Position numbers and translations under genes: made by a program. The notes under the pieces were generated by a model. It was not told where the DNA came from. It searched no databases and saw only the letters and a program-made list of their open reading frames with translations. 64,000 bases of DNA from Blastomyces gilchristii SLH14081 (Eukaryota; Ascomycota; Eurotiomycetes; Onygenales; Ajellomycetaceae): positions 1,408,370 through 1,472,369 of the forward strand of contig NW_003101681.1 in assembly GCF_000003855.2 (NCBI RefSeq), given 5' to 3'. This document shows positions 1 to 13,412 of this stretch, one piece after another (within the stretch, counting starts at the first letter, position 1; each line of letters opens with the position of its first letter).

Positions 1-2509
1 ATCTGCTTTAACTGAAGTAAGATTCTCTTCAATTAGTAATTTATCTCTGTAATTCTTTTAATAATAGTACTGACTGATCTCTTCTTAAGATCAGTTATTC
101 TGAGATGTTTTTTCATCTCAGAGACTTATATCTTTATCTTCTTTTATAGATGAGTAAGAGAGATCTTTTCAGTCTTAATAGAATCTGTTAATACTTGAAG
201 TTCTGAGACTCTTACTCTGTACTACTTAAGCATCTGAGCTTCTTATCAGAATTGATATAATGTCTTCTTATAGAGTAGTTATTACTTACAGAGAGATAAG
301 AGTTGCTGTTACAGATATAATAAAAACAATAGAAGTGAGAGAAGAGATAAGTATATAAAATTCTCTCTTTCTTCAGCTGCTTAACACAGTGTAGATATAT
401 AGTGATATCAGTCAGAGACTGCACTGAAGTCTTCTTATAGAGAGAAGACAAAGAAACTGCAGAACTTTGTAAACTTAACTTAGCAGCATTCTGAGCAGAG
501 CTCAGATATATCACAGAAGAGAAACTATGAATTAAACTTCTCTGAGTCACTGTCTCTGAAATCAAGCTCTCTCTGAGATTCTCTCTGAATAATCATATAA
601 GGTTATACATCACTGTATTAATTAAGAGAAGAAATAACATTGTAATAGTAGTGAGAGAGACAGAAGAAGAACTGAACACTGTTAAATTAACTGACAGAAG
701 AGATGACATCTTACTACAAGATACAGCTTCTATCACTGCAGTTGTAAGAGATGTAGAAGAAGAAGAAGATGTGATAATAAGAGTGATACTTCTGCAGTTC
801 ATCAACACTACTATCTCTGTCTTTAATCTGACTTTCTTAACAGTTACAGAGACTGCAGCTGAATTACAAAGACATTTATTACTTACTAGAAAATATCAGA
901 ATAAGTTTCTTATTATCTTTCAAGAATGATACTCTTATACACTTACTATTACAGATGAGAAGAGAGGGAAGAAAAATATATTATAGAAGAGAAGAATCTT
1001 TTTGAAAAATTCTATCACTACTATTAGCTTTGTCTCTAAAATATATCACTTTTATAAGAAATTTTATATACAGAATGAGAATATAATGAGAGATCTGTAA
1101 GTTATTTATTAACTATATTTTTCATATTTTAAATCAATATATAAGGAATTTACTTATTATATATTTGATTTAAATAGAGATGAGAAAAAGAAGATCTACA
1201 CAGTCAGTAGAGAAACTTATCTATTTCTTTATATTATATACAGTATATATACTGTTAATCAGTTGATAACTATTACTATATAATAAAGATAATTTCTAAT
1301 CTGATAACCTTAAGAGCATTAGAACTATTCTCTTAAAGAGAAGAATATTATTATACTTCTAACTATGTCAAGACTCTGTTACAGTTTCATATAACTCATC
1401 ACTTCTCTATAGATGATTTCATTCATCTTACAGACTATTCAAACTGATTTTTAATCACTTTATAATATTATTCAGATGTAATATAGAAAGATCTGATTAA
1501 TAAATATAAGAATCTCACTTCTAAACAAGGTCAGCAGATTACTCTTTTATAATAGTAAGATATCACTGAGATATCACTCTGACTATTCTCACTTATAGAA
1601 TAGAAGAAGAGTATCTGCTTATTATCTATATAAAATAGCTAGATGCTGACTTCTTATCAAAGAAGTCAGTGATTTGTTTCTCTACTGATAATATATATAA
1701 GTTACTGCATTTCTTATACAATCTTCTTAGCATACTAAGTACTATATCCGTGATATTCTCACAATAACTCTGTAGCTCATGAGCTCACTATTTAAGTAAG
1801 ATAGTCAAGCTTACTTATACAGCTCTTTAAACAACTACTTCTACATAACGCCGCTGACTAGTCACTGCTTCGGTTTCATCATATTATATTATAACTCAGA
1901 TATTCTCTATTTAGCTTACAGAGTCTCTTAACTTATTCTCTAGATAGATCTTAAGAACAGATCAGTGAAATCTCTTATAATTATTCTCTAAATAGTTTAG
2001 TCAATTCTTCACTTCAGTGTAGTAGAGATCTGTTATTATATAGATAACAGCTTCTTCATCTTTTATATTATATAGTTGAGCTTATAAGTTAATTTTAAAT
2101 ACAAATTTGTAAAAGCTTTTATAGATTGTGATTCAGTAGATAATCTTAGGTAATTACAGCTTAAGAAAGTTTCTTTTCAGTTTATAGATATTTATTATTA
2201 TTATTATTATTATTATTCTTTCATTATACTTATATGCAAGCGGAGCTTATAATGAGTTCTTGCATGATGTTAAATACAGGTCAAGTGTTGATTATACAGA
2301 AGAAAATACAGGTGTTGAGATTATATCAAGATAATAAGAATATAGAAAATATAAAGAAGTAATAATTAAATACATATAATAATAACTTCTCATCTCAGAA
2401 ACATAGAGTGATTTTATTGAAGTTATTTATATATCTCTGTATTTATTAAAAATCTGAGATGCGTAAGTTCTGAATTTAATGTATTCTCTGCGGGTTTTGA
2501 ACTCATATA
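1..2509. other. AT-rich, RIP-degraded relic DNA without a recognisable gene
   Basis: Very AT-rich DNA in which CG, CC and GG are almost absent while CT/AG and CA/TG stay common, the same composition as the recognisable transposons to the right. Short open stretches such as 651-929 give low-complexity peptides with no family I recognise. A few bases around 1849-1873 keep CG pairs and look less mutated. It is probably older or more degraded transposon sequence; I could not assign a family. Confidence 0.6.
2192..2217. repeat. (TTA)n microsatellite
   Basis: About nine uninterrupted TTA units. On the other strand this is (TAA)n, similar to the AAT-rich 3' tails of the LINE copies at about 13773-13795 and 32092-32113. 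It could therefore be the tail of another decayed minus-strand LINE, but no LINE body is recognisable next to it. Confidence 0.7.
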
Positions 2510-3011
2510 TAGACTGACTGCTGAGATTATAAATTTTATATTTAGTCTCATTTAATCTGATCTCATACATTTCTTGATGTGAATCTCACTGAGACTAATC
2601 ATTAAAAAACATGCAAAGTGACTATTCATCAGATCTTAAAATAAGATCATGACTTAGAAAATAAGAAAGTAATTTCATTTAATTTCATTTAGTCTCATTC
2701 TTGATATAAAGTTATTATTTTTAGACATTTTAAGGTTTTTTTTAAACTATTTTTAATTTTTAAAAAGTAACACTTTTTGATAACACTTAAATGAGATTTA
2801 AAGTCATTTAAAGCAATAAAAAGAATCTAAATTGAGAAGTGAAAATCATGGTCTCATTTAAAAAATGTGATAAGAGTAGACAGTAAGTCTCACTGAGACA
2901 GTATGAGACTACTATCTAATGTTAAAACTGTGTAATGGGATCAGTCGAATTGATAATGAGACTATCAAAAAATCTGGTCCTGGTCTCAGACACGGTCACA
3001 CGGTCAGTCTA
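2510..3011 (-). mobile_element. hAT-like MITE, copy 1 (about 502 bp)
   Basis: It starts TAGACTGACTG and ends GGTCAGTCTA, the terminal inverted repeats shared by the copies at 16604, 26890 and 31128. The interior has the family hallmark of runs of A and T around a shared core and encodes nothing. Strand is given relative to the copy at 26890. No matching 8-bp target duplication flanks this copy, unlike three others, so it may have been rearranged after insertion. Confidence 0.8.
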
Positions 3012-3519
3012 CTTCTAAGTGTCTGCAGTAGAGTTTACAAAGATTGAAGTATATAAGTTTCTAGTTTTTTCAGTTATAATTAGACTGACCGTGTGACTGT
3101 GTCTGAGACTAGAACTAGAATATTTGATAATTTTATTATCAATTTAATTGATTTTATTACACAGTTTTAAGATTAGATAGTAGTCTTATACTATCTCAGT
3201 AAGACTTACTATTTACTCTTATTACATTTTTCAAATAAGATTATGATTTTCACTTCTCAATTTAAATTCTTTTTATTGCTTTAAATGACTTTAAATCTTA
3301 TTTAAGTGTTATCAAAAAGTGTTACTTTTTAAAAAATTAAAAATAGTCTAAAAAAAACCTTAAAATATCTAAAAATAGTAACTTTATACTAAGATTGAGA
3401 CTAAATGAAATTAAATAAGATCACTTTCTTATTTTTTCTAAGTTATAATCTCATTTTAAGATCTGATGAATATTCACTTTACATGTTTTTTTAATAATTA
3501 GTCTCAGCAGAATTCATGT

Positions 3520-3863
3520 TGTGACGGGCTGCGCCCGATCAATTATATAGACTATTTCATTACACTTCATAGATTCCGCTGAAAGCTCCGATTCTCAGTC
3601 ATTCTCAATCATCAATTCTCAGCTGAAAAACTCATGAAATTTCTACTCTTCCACCCCGAAGCTTCACTGTGTATATAAAAACTCATGAAATTTCTATTCT
3701 TTCACCTCAAAGCTTCACTGCATACATCATCACATACATGTATAAATATTCACTTTAATCACTGATTCTTACACTTTCTCTTTCTTTTCCTTCTTTAACA
3801 TTTTTCACTTTGTATTATAAGATCTATATATTATACTGATCTATTCAGTGTAGATCTCTTACA
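3520..3863 (+). repeat. 5' LTR of Gypsy element A (344 bp)
   Basis: Starts TGTGACGGGCTGCGCCCGATC and ends CTCTTACA. It contains a duplicated module of about 60 bp (an AAACTCATGAAATTTCTA core, at about 3626 and 3678) that element B lacks, which explains its longer length. The less mutated start compared with the 3' LTR shows that the two LTRs diverged mainly by C-to-T and G-to-A changes. Confidence 0.85.
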
Positions 3864-6137
3864 CTTGAAAAATGTTCATTATTTTCTTATTGGAAATAAT
3901 TATTCATTGAGAAGATATCTGAACATGTAACAATATATAAGAAATAGAGAAATAATCAATCAGTTAAGTGAATACTGAGTCTTTAAATAGAAGCTTACTC
4001 ATCAGTTACTCTGACTCTGCAATAAGATTTTATAAGAGAATATCAGTAAAAGATCTGAGAGTTCTGACACTCTAGATGTATAAGATATTCACATGATTAC
4101 ACTTCTTCTGATTTCACAGTTATCACACATTTAATGAATAATATAATTATGTCTAATGATAATATGAGAGAACTCTTGAACATGAGTATAGACACAGTGT
4201 CACAGTGACTCTGAGCAATGTTGAAATTACAATAATAATAAATAGATGATATGCATGTGACTCAATAATATCAATATAAGAAGATTCAATGATTATCTCA
4301 ATAAGAAATCTCTGCACAGACAATTTCAACACTGACAGAATTGAATATAAATACAATATGAACACTGAAGAAACACTTAGATACTCTTATATATTTCAAT
4401 ACTTCTGATCTCACTCTCTATTTATTATAAAGATTGAAAATGCTTGTGAAACTAAGTGTAGATGAAGATGTCATCAGTTTCTTAATTAATCAAGATTAAT
4501 ATATTAACAGATAATTGAAGAATTGCATGAGATAGAAGTTTTATTCATGAATGAAAGCTTGTAAATCAGTGTTACAGACATCTGATAATATTATTAAATA
4601 TCTTGATATTCTGTTCTGAGACACTGCTATGCAATAGAAAGTATTAGATTGATTACAGAGTATCTGACAGAGAAACACTTCTCTCATAATATTTATTCCT
4701 GACTTCAACATTAAGATTCTAGAAGCAGGTGATCAATCTTGAGAGAATTGAATAAAGATTAGTATACTTAAGAAGGTATTGACTTTTAAACTCTTACAGA
4801 CTCTTATAAGTGTTGATAAAGACTTAACTTATGAAGACTTCTGCATACAACTCTGAACACTGAATAACTTTTTTATCAAGCTTAAGAGTATACAGAACAG
4901 TGATAGAAGATATTACATCTCAGTCACTTATACACCTGCACTGAAGAATAACAACAATGATGCAGATGCTATGAACTAAGTAGACTTGAATATCTATATA
5001 TAAGCAAGAGTCTCTGCTATCTGAACAGACTTCTGAGTTTCTGAGATCACTTCTGAAGAAGTCACTGATCAATGTCAATAAGAAATATGCATCAATTGTA
5101 ACTGATCAGAATATATTACTTTTAACTACTGATCAGTCTATGTGTCTTCTCATTTAAAAGAAAGATCAATATCAGCAGTTCACATCAATCACATTACATT
5201 AGAGAAAGATTTGAAAGATAACTATAAGAACACTCTGATGAAATAGAGAAAAGATTAACTTCTATTCAAATTTGTAAACAGAAGCTTGAAGAGATTGAAC
5301 AACAATAATTTGAAGAGAAAATGACAATAAATATAATTCTTGTATCTACTATAATTGATAATATATATAATATAAAAGCTATAATAGACAGTGATCTATA
5401 CTATTATACAATGATTAAATCTTTAGTTATAAGATATTATAATCTTCAGCATATTCTCTTATTAAAACCCTGAGTTCTCACAGAATTTGATGATTTAAAA
5501 GACATTCACATCTGTTACATGATGAAACTAAACATAGATATCAGACAATATCAATATAAAGATACTTATACATACAAAGTTGATAATCTTAACTATAATC
5601 TTATGCTAGAACTTGCCTGACTATCTGAATAAGACATCTTATTAAATGCTTAAAACAGAAGCTTAATATTCTCTAATAATAATAGAATTCATGAAGATGA
5701 TATTCACAAGACTATGAATCTTACACAGATCTCTGTCAACACTTATAAAATACTCTGAAAAAGAAGTTATTAATGAGACTGCTGACAAAGTCACTGATAG
5801 TAGAATTATATAGCAATCTATTTCATCAGTCTAATCAATATCAAGAAAGCTCTAGAGAAGTTATTCTGTACTACAATAACAGATTCTCATACAAAACTCT
5901 CTCAATAATATTACAAATATCTAGATATCTTTCAATAAAATAATATTACAAATATACCTCTCTTACAAGACTCAGAAGTGAATCATAGTATTAAGTTAGA
6001 AAAGAAGAATGATAAGAACTCTGAATTATTATAAGACTCTCTTTATAATATATCTTAAGATGAACTTCTTCTTCTTCAGAAGACACTCAATAATCTGTTG
6101 AATAAGAAATTTATATATATTAGTAACTCTTTCACTG
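3864..6137 (+). pseudogene. Gypsy A gag and start of pol, RIP-disabled
   Basis: Collinear with element B 23756-25990. A gag zinc knuckle is visible near 5085-5130, with its Cys pair followed by Tyr where the His should be and with the last Cys lost; both are consistent with C-to-T or G-to-A change. Stops occur every few dozen codons, many as TGA where TGG is expected and TAA where CAA is expected. The coding sequence is broken at 6137 by the LINE and resumes at 13796. Confidence 0.75.
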
Positions 6138-6830
6138 TCACAATGTCATTTTTTACAAGCGCTCCACCACGAACTCGCTCAATTTTTCGAATAAGAACCC
6201 GCCGATAGATTCATCGAAAAGCCCTCGATCATACGAGCATTTTGACCCCATCGCCGACCGCATACCCCGTGTGGTGGTGGAGTTATCCAGCCAAACGTGA
6301 ACCAGATGTTGTTCGAAACTCCTGTGTGGGATTATCCCCCGTTCACCCCTATCACACCACAACCCCGGGCCAAATTGCCATACAAATTGTAAGGCGAAGA
6401 GACCTAGCCATATGCACCAATCTTCTTGATTTTGGAAGATCCCTGATCTGTAATTGTGGAGATATCTGAGAAGCAACTTCCATGAAAACCCTGTCTATCT
6501 TTGATGTTCCAAAACATCAACGCCAAGTCCCACCCACGTACCGCCCTTCCCAATCTGGCCCACCTCTGGCAGAAAAATACAAAAAGATACCTTGGCAATA
6601 GTATTAAGCACATAATCAACGGACACATCTGAAGTGCATTCTCTGTGAAAAACCCTCTCTGTCTTTGGTGTACCAAGACATCAACACCAAGTCTCACCCT
6701 TGTACCGCCCCTTCCAATCTGGCTCATCCCCAGCAGAAAAATACAAAGAGATACCTCAGCAACTGTACTTAATACATAATCAGCAGACATGACAACTATA
6801 AAATCAGTATATCTCAAGGTCTGACTGAGC
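6138..6830 (+). other. GC-rich 5' region of the LINE, little affected by RIP
   Basis: A sharp island of normal base composition inside the AT-rich block. It keeps many CG and CC dinucleotides. It lies between the 14-bp target duplication and the mutated ORF1 region, so it behaves as the 5' untranslated or promoter part of the element. Short ORFs here (for example 6404-6817 minus) look accidental. It could alternatively be a captured host fragment. Confidence 0.65.
6480..6790 (+). repeat. Tandem repeat, two units of about 150 bp, in the LINE 5' region
   Basis: Unit 1 begins near 6480 and unit 2 near 6643. Both share the blocks AACCCT.TCT.TCTTTG, CATCAAC.CCAAGTC, GCAGAAAAATACAAA.AGATACC and CATAATCA.C. 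The period is about 164 bp. Repeated 5' units are known as promoter modules in some LINEs; that role here is inference. Confidence 0.8.
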
Positions 6831-7689
6831 CTTTGATCCCTGCACAGTGAGATATATTAAATCTAGTTTTAATATCTCAATATTCAATAGATTCTGCAAG
6901 GAATTGAGAACAGCAACACTAGATTTCTATTGAATTTGAGAATTAACTCTATATTAATATAATCATTGACAAAGTCTTCTATTTTAAGATATAAATAACT
7001 AGTTTCTCTACATCTCACTGATAATATTTACATTATTATATAGAAACAGACTTATATTCTCTATAATATCAAGACTCTGAAGAGAAAAAGTCTTGATAGA
7101 GAGTATACAGTAGTGTATATCTTAGTAGTTTCTATCTCATTCTTCTACAGCAGTTAATGTGAAAAAAAAAGATCTTAGAAATAGTTTTTTACTTCTCTTG
7201 AAAAAGTAAGATGTTTTTCTCTGAATTTTATATAATATTCTTATAAAGAATTAAAAACAGAGTTATTTTCTATCATAATTTCATATTCTTTTAAGTAAGA
7301 ATTACTTTTTCAGTGACTGAAGAGCTTTCATTAATACTTAATTCTTTTTTACACTCTTTATTAACTGATTTGAGTTGTATACTTGTTGTGTGAGAAGAAT
7401 TGAATGATTTAAAATAAAATTAAATAGTTTTAATCAATTTCTCTGTAAAAAATTGATTTATTTTTTGTCAGTTTTTCTCTCAAAAACTGTCATATTATCT
7501 GATTTATTATTAATTAATATCATACTTTTCCTCACTGTATCTCAAGAAAGAGATTATAAAGATTTTATTAATTTATCTTAAAAATCAATTTTAGTTTATT
7601 AGATTCTCTTCAAAAATCTAATCTAGTTACTGAACTAGTGTGAAAAAAAATCAGATGTTTTATATATAAAAGTCTTTTATTCTTCTTTT

Positions 7690-7818
7690 GAAACAGTCTG
7701 ATCAACTTTTCAATTGAAAACAGACTTAGAAATCTCTTAATTGAAACAGTCTGATTAACTTTTCAAAAGAGTTCAATAAATATCTTAATTAAAACAGTCT
7801 GATCAACTTTTCATTGAG
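7690..7818 (+). repeat. Three short direct repeats upstream of LINE ORF1
   Basis: Three copies of AAACAGTCTGATCAACTTTTCA, with one or two changes, start near 7691, 7744 and 7794, spaced about 50-53 bp. They sit just before the ORF1 start at 7827 and may be part of the 5' UTR. Confidence 0.75.
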
Positions 7819-7826
7819 TGAGAATA

Positions 7827-9425
7827 ATGAGTTCAAAAATACACTCAGTTAATATGAAAAAAGATGCTTTCTCAAATACTATTTCTGAGATTGAAATTCT
7901 GAAGAGAAGAAAGAAAGAAGAAATAGAGAAATAATAAGTTCTTGAAATACAGAAACTTGAAAAAGCAAGTAAGATTCTTGAAAAACAGTGTCTGAGTGAG
8001 ATGAATGAAGAAGTTCTATTAATTCTTCATACTCAGACTAGACAACTACAGAAGATGATTAAGTTCAAACTTGAAATTTCAAACACAGTTTAAAAAACAT
8101 TGAAAATTTCTAGTACAATCACTGACTTATTATCTTACTCTTCTTCTTTTTCTACTTCTTCTTCTTCTTTAAATCAGAAGAAAATATATACTCAAGCAGC
8201 TGAATCTGCTGTTTCTAAACCTGCTGCTGCAAAACCTGCTCAAAATCCTGAGAGAACTGAGAAGAATACTACTCATACTTCTATTCATAAAAAAGTGAAG
8301 GAAAAAATGTAAAAAGAGAAAAACTTTCAAATCTTCAGAAATAGAAGACTTATTCTCAAAGTCTTAAATCAGAATATCTTATAAAGAAACAAGCTAAACT
8401 CAAATCTCATTTTCAGAATTAGAAATGAAATTAATCAGCAGTTCTTTTCTCAGTTGATAACTGATATCAAAGTTCAAAAATCAGTTATAGCTTTAATTAA
8501 GTCATCATTCTTTGAAAACTCCATCATTCTGACTACAATGTCTGAATTCAGTGCAGAATTCCTTATTCAGAATAAGAATCTCTGAAAATCAGCAGTAGAA
8601 TCTTTACTAAACATAACAATTCTATCTAAGAGAGATGAAAAGTGAGATAAATTCATTCTTTATAATATTTCAGTTGAAATTTTTGACTGTGAAGAAGAAA
8701 TACTACTTCTCAAAAATGAATTAGAAGAATATAACTCTATTCAACTGAGAAAAGAGTCTGTATAATTAAATTCAATTGAGTTCAGATAAAGCAGAAGAAA
8801 TGCCTCTGTTCTAGTATATATAAAGACACTTAAATAGTCAAAGATCTCTGAAGTAAGAGTAGTAGATTTGAAAATGAGAGTTCATGAATACAAAGACTCA
8901 AGAATGAATCTCAAAGCTCAAACACAGTGTTCAAACTATCAAAGATATGAACACTTTACAATCTCATGTTTTAGAGACTCAAAATATGCATTCTGTGTCA
9001 GAGATCACAAAACTAGTGAGCATAAATGTGAAACATGCTTAAAAAGAGATGAAATATATTAACATACTCTACTTAAGTGCTCTAATTGCAAAGAAAAACA
9101 TGCATCTAGCTCAAAAGAATGTATGTTTACTTCAAGAACTTAAAAGAACTGAAGAAAAGATGAAGCTCAAAGTCAATCTAGAACTGAAGAGAAGAGTCAA
9201 GCCAGTAAACTTATAACTGCAAGCTTAAAAAGAAGAAACTCTCAACTATCTAAATCTTCAAACTTCAATTCTTCAGCTAAATGTAAACAGAATTTGAATT
9301 CTCAAACTTCTGTTAAGATTAGAGAATTGAGAAATGACTCTGATGATAAACTAGATATAATACAAGCAGTTGAGATTCCTACTTTTCAAAATAGTTATAA
9401 TCTACTATCTGATGATAGTGATTAG
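7827..9425 (+). pseudogene. LINE ORF1 (gag-like, zinc knuckles), RIP-disabled
   Basis: A single frame runs from the ATG at 7827 to the TAG at 9423-9425, about 530 codons, interrupted by stops. The open pieces 8100-8312 and 8868-9062 lie in this frame. Around 8940-9120 there are Cys/His clusters of zinc-knuckle type (CSNYQRYEHFTISC, CETCLK, CSNCKEKH), as in LINE ORF1 nucleic-acid-binding proteins. The N-terminal part is rich in Lys, Glu and Ser and could form a coiled coil. It cannot make a full protein as it stands. Confidence 0.78.
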
Positions 9426-9454
9426 ATTCTACTCTATCTCTACTCTCTTTTAGT

Positions 9455-12400
9455 ATGAATATACAACAAAAACAATAAAAAAAGTTTAAAAACTCTTCAA
9501 AAATCACATTTATTCAAAATAATATAAATAGAAACTCAAATTGTATTTATTCTTGTCTTCAAATTACATTTGAATAAAAAGTTGATTTTATACTGCTTCA
9601 GAAACTGAATTTTAATGCTGAGTAAAAATACATCATTTCTTATTCAAGCTACTACTGCTTTCTATCTCAAAAGTCTGAGATAAAGTCAAGAGTAGTAATC
9701 TTTGAAAGAAAGAGAACAAGATATTAATTTAATCTAAGATTTAATATCTTATCTGACTCTGATATTCTGATGAGTGATATTATAGATAAAGAGAATGAGT
9801 TTGATACTATACAGCTTATAAATATCTATAATGAAAAGTCATTGAAGAAAAATAACAATATCTGAACAATTGATAGAGAATTTCTGAATATAACTTCATT
9901 AAGAAACTCTATAATTGTAGAAGATTTCAATACACATCATCTCTGATGAAATTCAGAATGTAAGAGAGCAGTAAGAGCTGATAATCTAATTGAATAAATC
10001 TTTGAACATTTAATAGATTTAGTTAATAAGTCTGATCAACAAACATTCTTTAGAAAAGACATGAAATAGAAATCTATTATAGATCTAATCTTCATGTCAT
10101 GAAATCTAATAAAAAAAAGACTTGTAAACTGATTTATTAATACAAATGAGACATCAGAATCAGATCATGAGATTATTCAATTTAATATTGAACTGAGTGA
10201 AAAATAAATGAGTGAAAACTCTCTTCTCTCTAATCAGTTTAACTTTGAAAAAGCTGATTGAAAAGCAGTTGAAGAAAGTATAAAACTGTTAAAATCTGAA
10301 AGACAGAGTGAGCTATATTAAAATTCTGATCAAGATATCTCAAATGAAATGCTTAAGAATAGAGTGAAGCTCATTACATCTATTATTCTAACAAGTGTTA
10401 GAGATAATATTTTAAAGAGAAAATCTTCTGAGTATTCAAAACCTTGATGAAATGAGAATTTCTCATTTAAAAGAAAAGAATTAGCTACTGTTAGAAGAGA
10501 TTGAAAGAATGATGTAATATCTGATAAAGAGTTCAAAGCTGTCAGAAATGAATATTTTTCAGATATTAAAAGAGCTAAAATAGACTGCTGGAATAAATTT
10601 CTTGAAGAAGCATAAGAAAAGGAAGTTTTTAAAGCTTTTAACTATACTAAAACAAGAAGTGTAGCAAAACTTCCAGCCTTAGAATATGAGTTTCAGAATA
10701 AGTCATATACAGCAAACTCTTTTGAGAAAAAATGTCAAGCTTTTATAAGAATTCTCTTTCAAAACTCATCAGATTCAGATTCAGAGAAAGAGAATATATC
10801 ACTTCTCAACTACATTGATGAAAATGACTGAGAATGATCTGATCTTATACAAGATGAATTAGAGTCAGCTATCTTCTCAAGTTCTGTTAAAACTGCTGCA
10901 GGGCCTGATTCAATTAATCACTTAATTATTCAAAATACATATTCCTACTTAAAGAATGAATATTTTAAGCTCTTTTTCAATCTCTTAAAAAATGAATATT
11001 ATTCTGAATGCTGAAGAGAAGTCACTGAAGTGATTCTTATAAAATCTAATAGAAAAACTTCAATTTCTAAGTCATATAGAGTAATATCTCTATTAAACTG
11101 TCTAGAAAAGATTTTAGAAAAGATAATAGATACTTAACTATCTTTTATAAGCTCTATTAATAACTCTCTTTTATTCAGTGAATAAATGAGAGATAGAAAA
11201 CAATGTTCTGCAATTGACACTGTTCTCTCAGTTGTTCATGATATTCAAATAACAAAGCATGAAGATCTGGTCTTAACTGCAGTTTTTATTGATATAAAAG
11301 AAGTATTTAATCATGTTTCAAAGTCAAAGTTAATTCAGACTTTGAAGATGTTAAAACTGTCACTTTCTCTAATAAAATGAGTTAACTGTTTTATGACTAA
11401 AAGAATCATACAACTTTTCTTTGATGAAATGAAATAAGATAAGACTGAGATAAAAATAGAAGTACTGTAAGAATTTTCAATCTCACTCATTTTATTTACA
11501 ATATACACTGCATATCTATTCAAAGATAGAAATATGAAAATAGTGCAATCTTCAAGTTATATAGATAATATTGATCTAGTCTACAGCTCAAAAACTATCA
11601 AAGAGAATTTGAAAGTGATTGAAAAAGCTGTAAAGAAATTCTTTATTAGAGCAGATATCAATTAAATTCAATTTAATATGAATAAAACTGAGTTAATTCA
11701 TTTCTTTTCTAGATTCAATGAGAAAGAACTATCTCTAACTCTTTTAAATAGAGAGATTAAACCCAGTTTAAATGTTAAATGATTAGAAGTATGATTAAAC
11801 TCCAAGTTAAATTTTAAATATCATATTCAACAAAGAACTGTCAAGGCAGAAAGACTATTGAACAATATTATCAGACTATTAAATACAGAGAGAGATCTAT
11901 TCTTTCAGACTATAAGACAGTTATATATAGCCTGCATTATCTCAGTAGCTGATTATAAAGTTCAAGTTTAATGAAATAATCAAGAAAATTTCACTGAACT
12001 GTTTCAAAGTCTGTAAAACAGAGCTTTGAGAAGAATTCTGAGAGCATTCAAATAAGCTTCTATTAAAGCAATGAAAATTGAAGCTTCAATTCTCTCTTCT
12101 GCTATTAGATTTGAAAAGGCCTGTATAAACTATGCTCTGAAAGTTATAAAGATGAGCTTAAATTATATAATCAGAGAAAGAGTCTCTTCTTCATTTTCAT
12201 TAATTAACTCTGAAAATGAACTGGATTGAAATAGATTTCTTGATTGAAATGAAAATAATTCTTCAAAGAAAATGCCTTCTCAACTGTACAGACTATACTC
12301 ACTGATTAAAAATCAATTTTCTTCTTTAAATGTTGAAAAAGTTGATTATGAGAAGTTATCTCTCTGAAGGAAAAAGCTTGAATCTCTTATAAACTTGCAA

Positions 12401-13412
12401 ATAAGTGAACTATCTAAAGAGAAAGAATATGAACAGCATTTGAAGAGAATTTCTACAATTAATATAAAAGACTCTATTCTAATTTATTCAGATGGCTCAA
12501 AAAACAAGAATTTGAATAGATTAAGTGCAGACATTGCTTATACTGAAGATAATATTAATTTTATCTCAGATTTCTGAAATTTAGGCTGTGAATCTGAAGT
12601 CTTTGACACTGAACTATTTGTAATAGTGAAAGCTTTCAAACTCATTGAAATAAAATCTCATAAAAGAGAAAATAGTTTGAAAGAGATATGAATATTCTCT
12701 GATAGTCAAGCTGCTTTAAAAAAGACTTAGAAATAGTCAGATTCATAATAATCAAATGAATCTTGAACTGATCTTAAACTCTGTTTTAAAAATTCAAAAG
12801 AGAAGAACATCAAAGCTGATAATTTATCTGCACTAAGTTCCTGCTTATATAAATATTCATGATAATGAATTAGCTGATTCAGCTGCAAAAAAAGATTCAG
12901 AATTAAGCAGATTTATTCAAAAAATTGTGTTCTGATCTTTTATAAAGAGAAAAATAAAAGAATCTTGTTTAGACAAGTGAAATGAAAGCTGGCAGAAATA
13001 AAAGAAGAGTATACATTATTCAAGATTTGAAACAAAACTCAAGTGGAAATCTTGTTTAATTAAATGTAAAAAGAAAATATTCTCATCTATAATACAGCTG
13101 AAATTAGAACATGGCTATTTCAAATCTTATATACAAAGATTTGATGATAGATTTGATTCAATAGAATACTCATTCTGTAATGTAAATAAGAATTCTGAGT
13201 ATATTGTAATACACTGTGCATTATACAATAGTCTCAGAGTCAGATTGAAAGAGAAGTATGATCTAAATCAATTAAATATGAGATTCTTATTCTCAACTGA
13301 GACAGGAATTAAATATCTAATAGACTTTCTATCAGAAACTCAAGCAGCTACAAGAAAATGACTGAATTCAGAAATATCTGAATATGAAGAGAAGGAAATC
13401 AATCAGATATAG
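9455..13412 (+). pseudogene. LINE ORF2: endonuclease, reverse transcriptase, RNase H; RIP-disabled and frameshifted
   Basis: The frame starts at the ATG at 9455. Endonuclease signatures lie near 9915-10190 (DFNTHH, IIDLIF, SDHE). The reverse transcriptase active site at 11558-11569 reads Tyr-Ile-Asp-Asn where Tyr-Ala-Asp-Asp is usual. RNase H follows from about 12478 (IYSDGS, FDTE, FSDSQAALK, HDNELAD). The frame shifts by one at an A run near 12717-12724, so the end of RNase H and a CCHC-type motif near 13170-13220 read in another frame, to the TAG at 13410-13412. Many stops replace Trp or Gln. Inactive. Confidence 0.85.

Noticed and set aside
651..929. 92-codon ORF in the AT-rich block
   Set aside because: Low-complexity peptide in heavily mutated DNA; an open frame by chance or a transposon relic.
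6153..6817. Two minus-strand ORFs in the GC-rich island, as possible captured host gene
   Set aside because: They cross the tandem repeat units, lack domains and lie in what target duplications define as the LINE 5' region.
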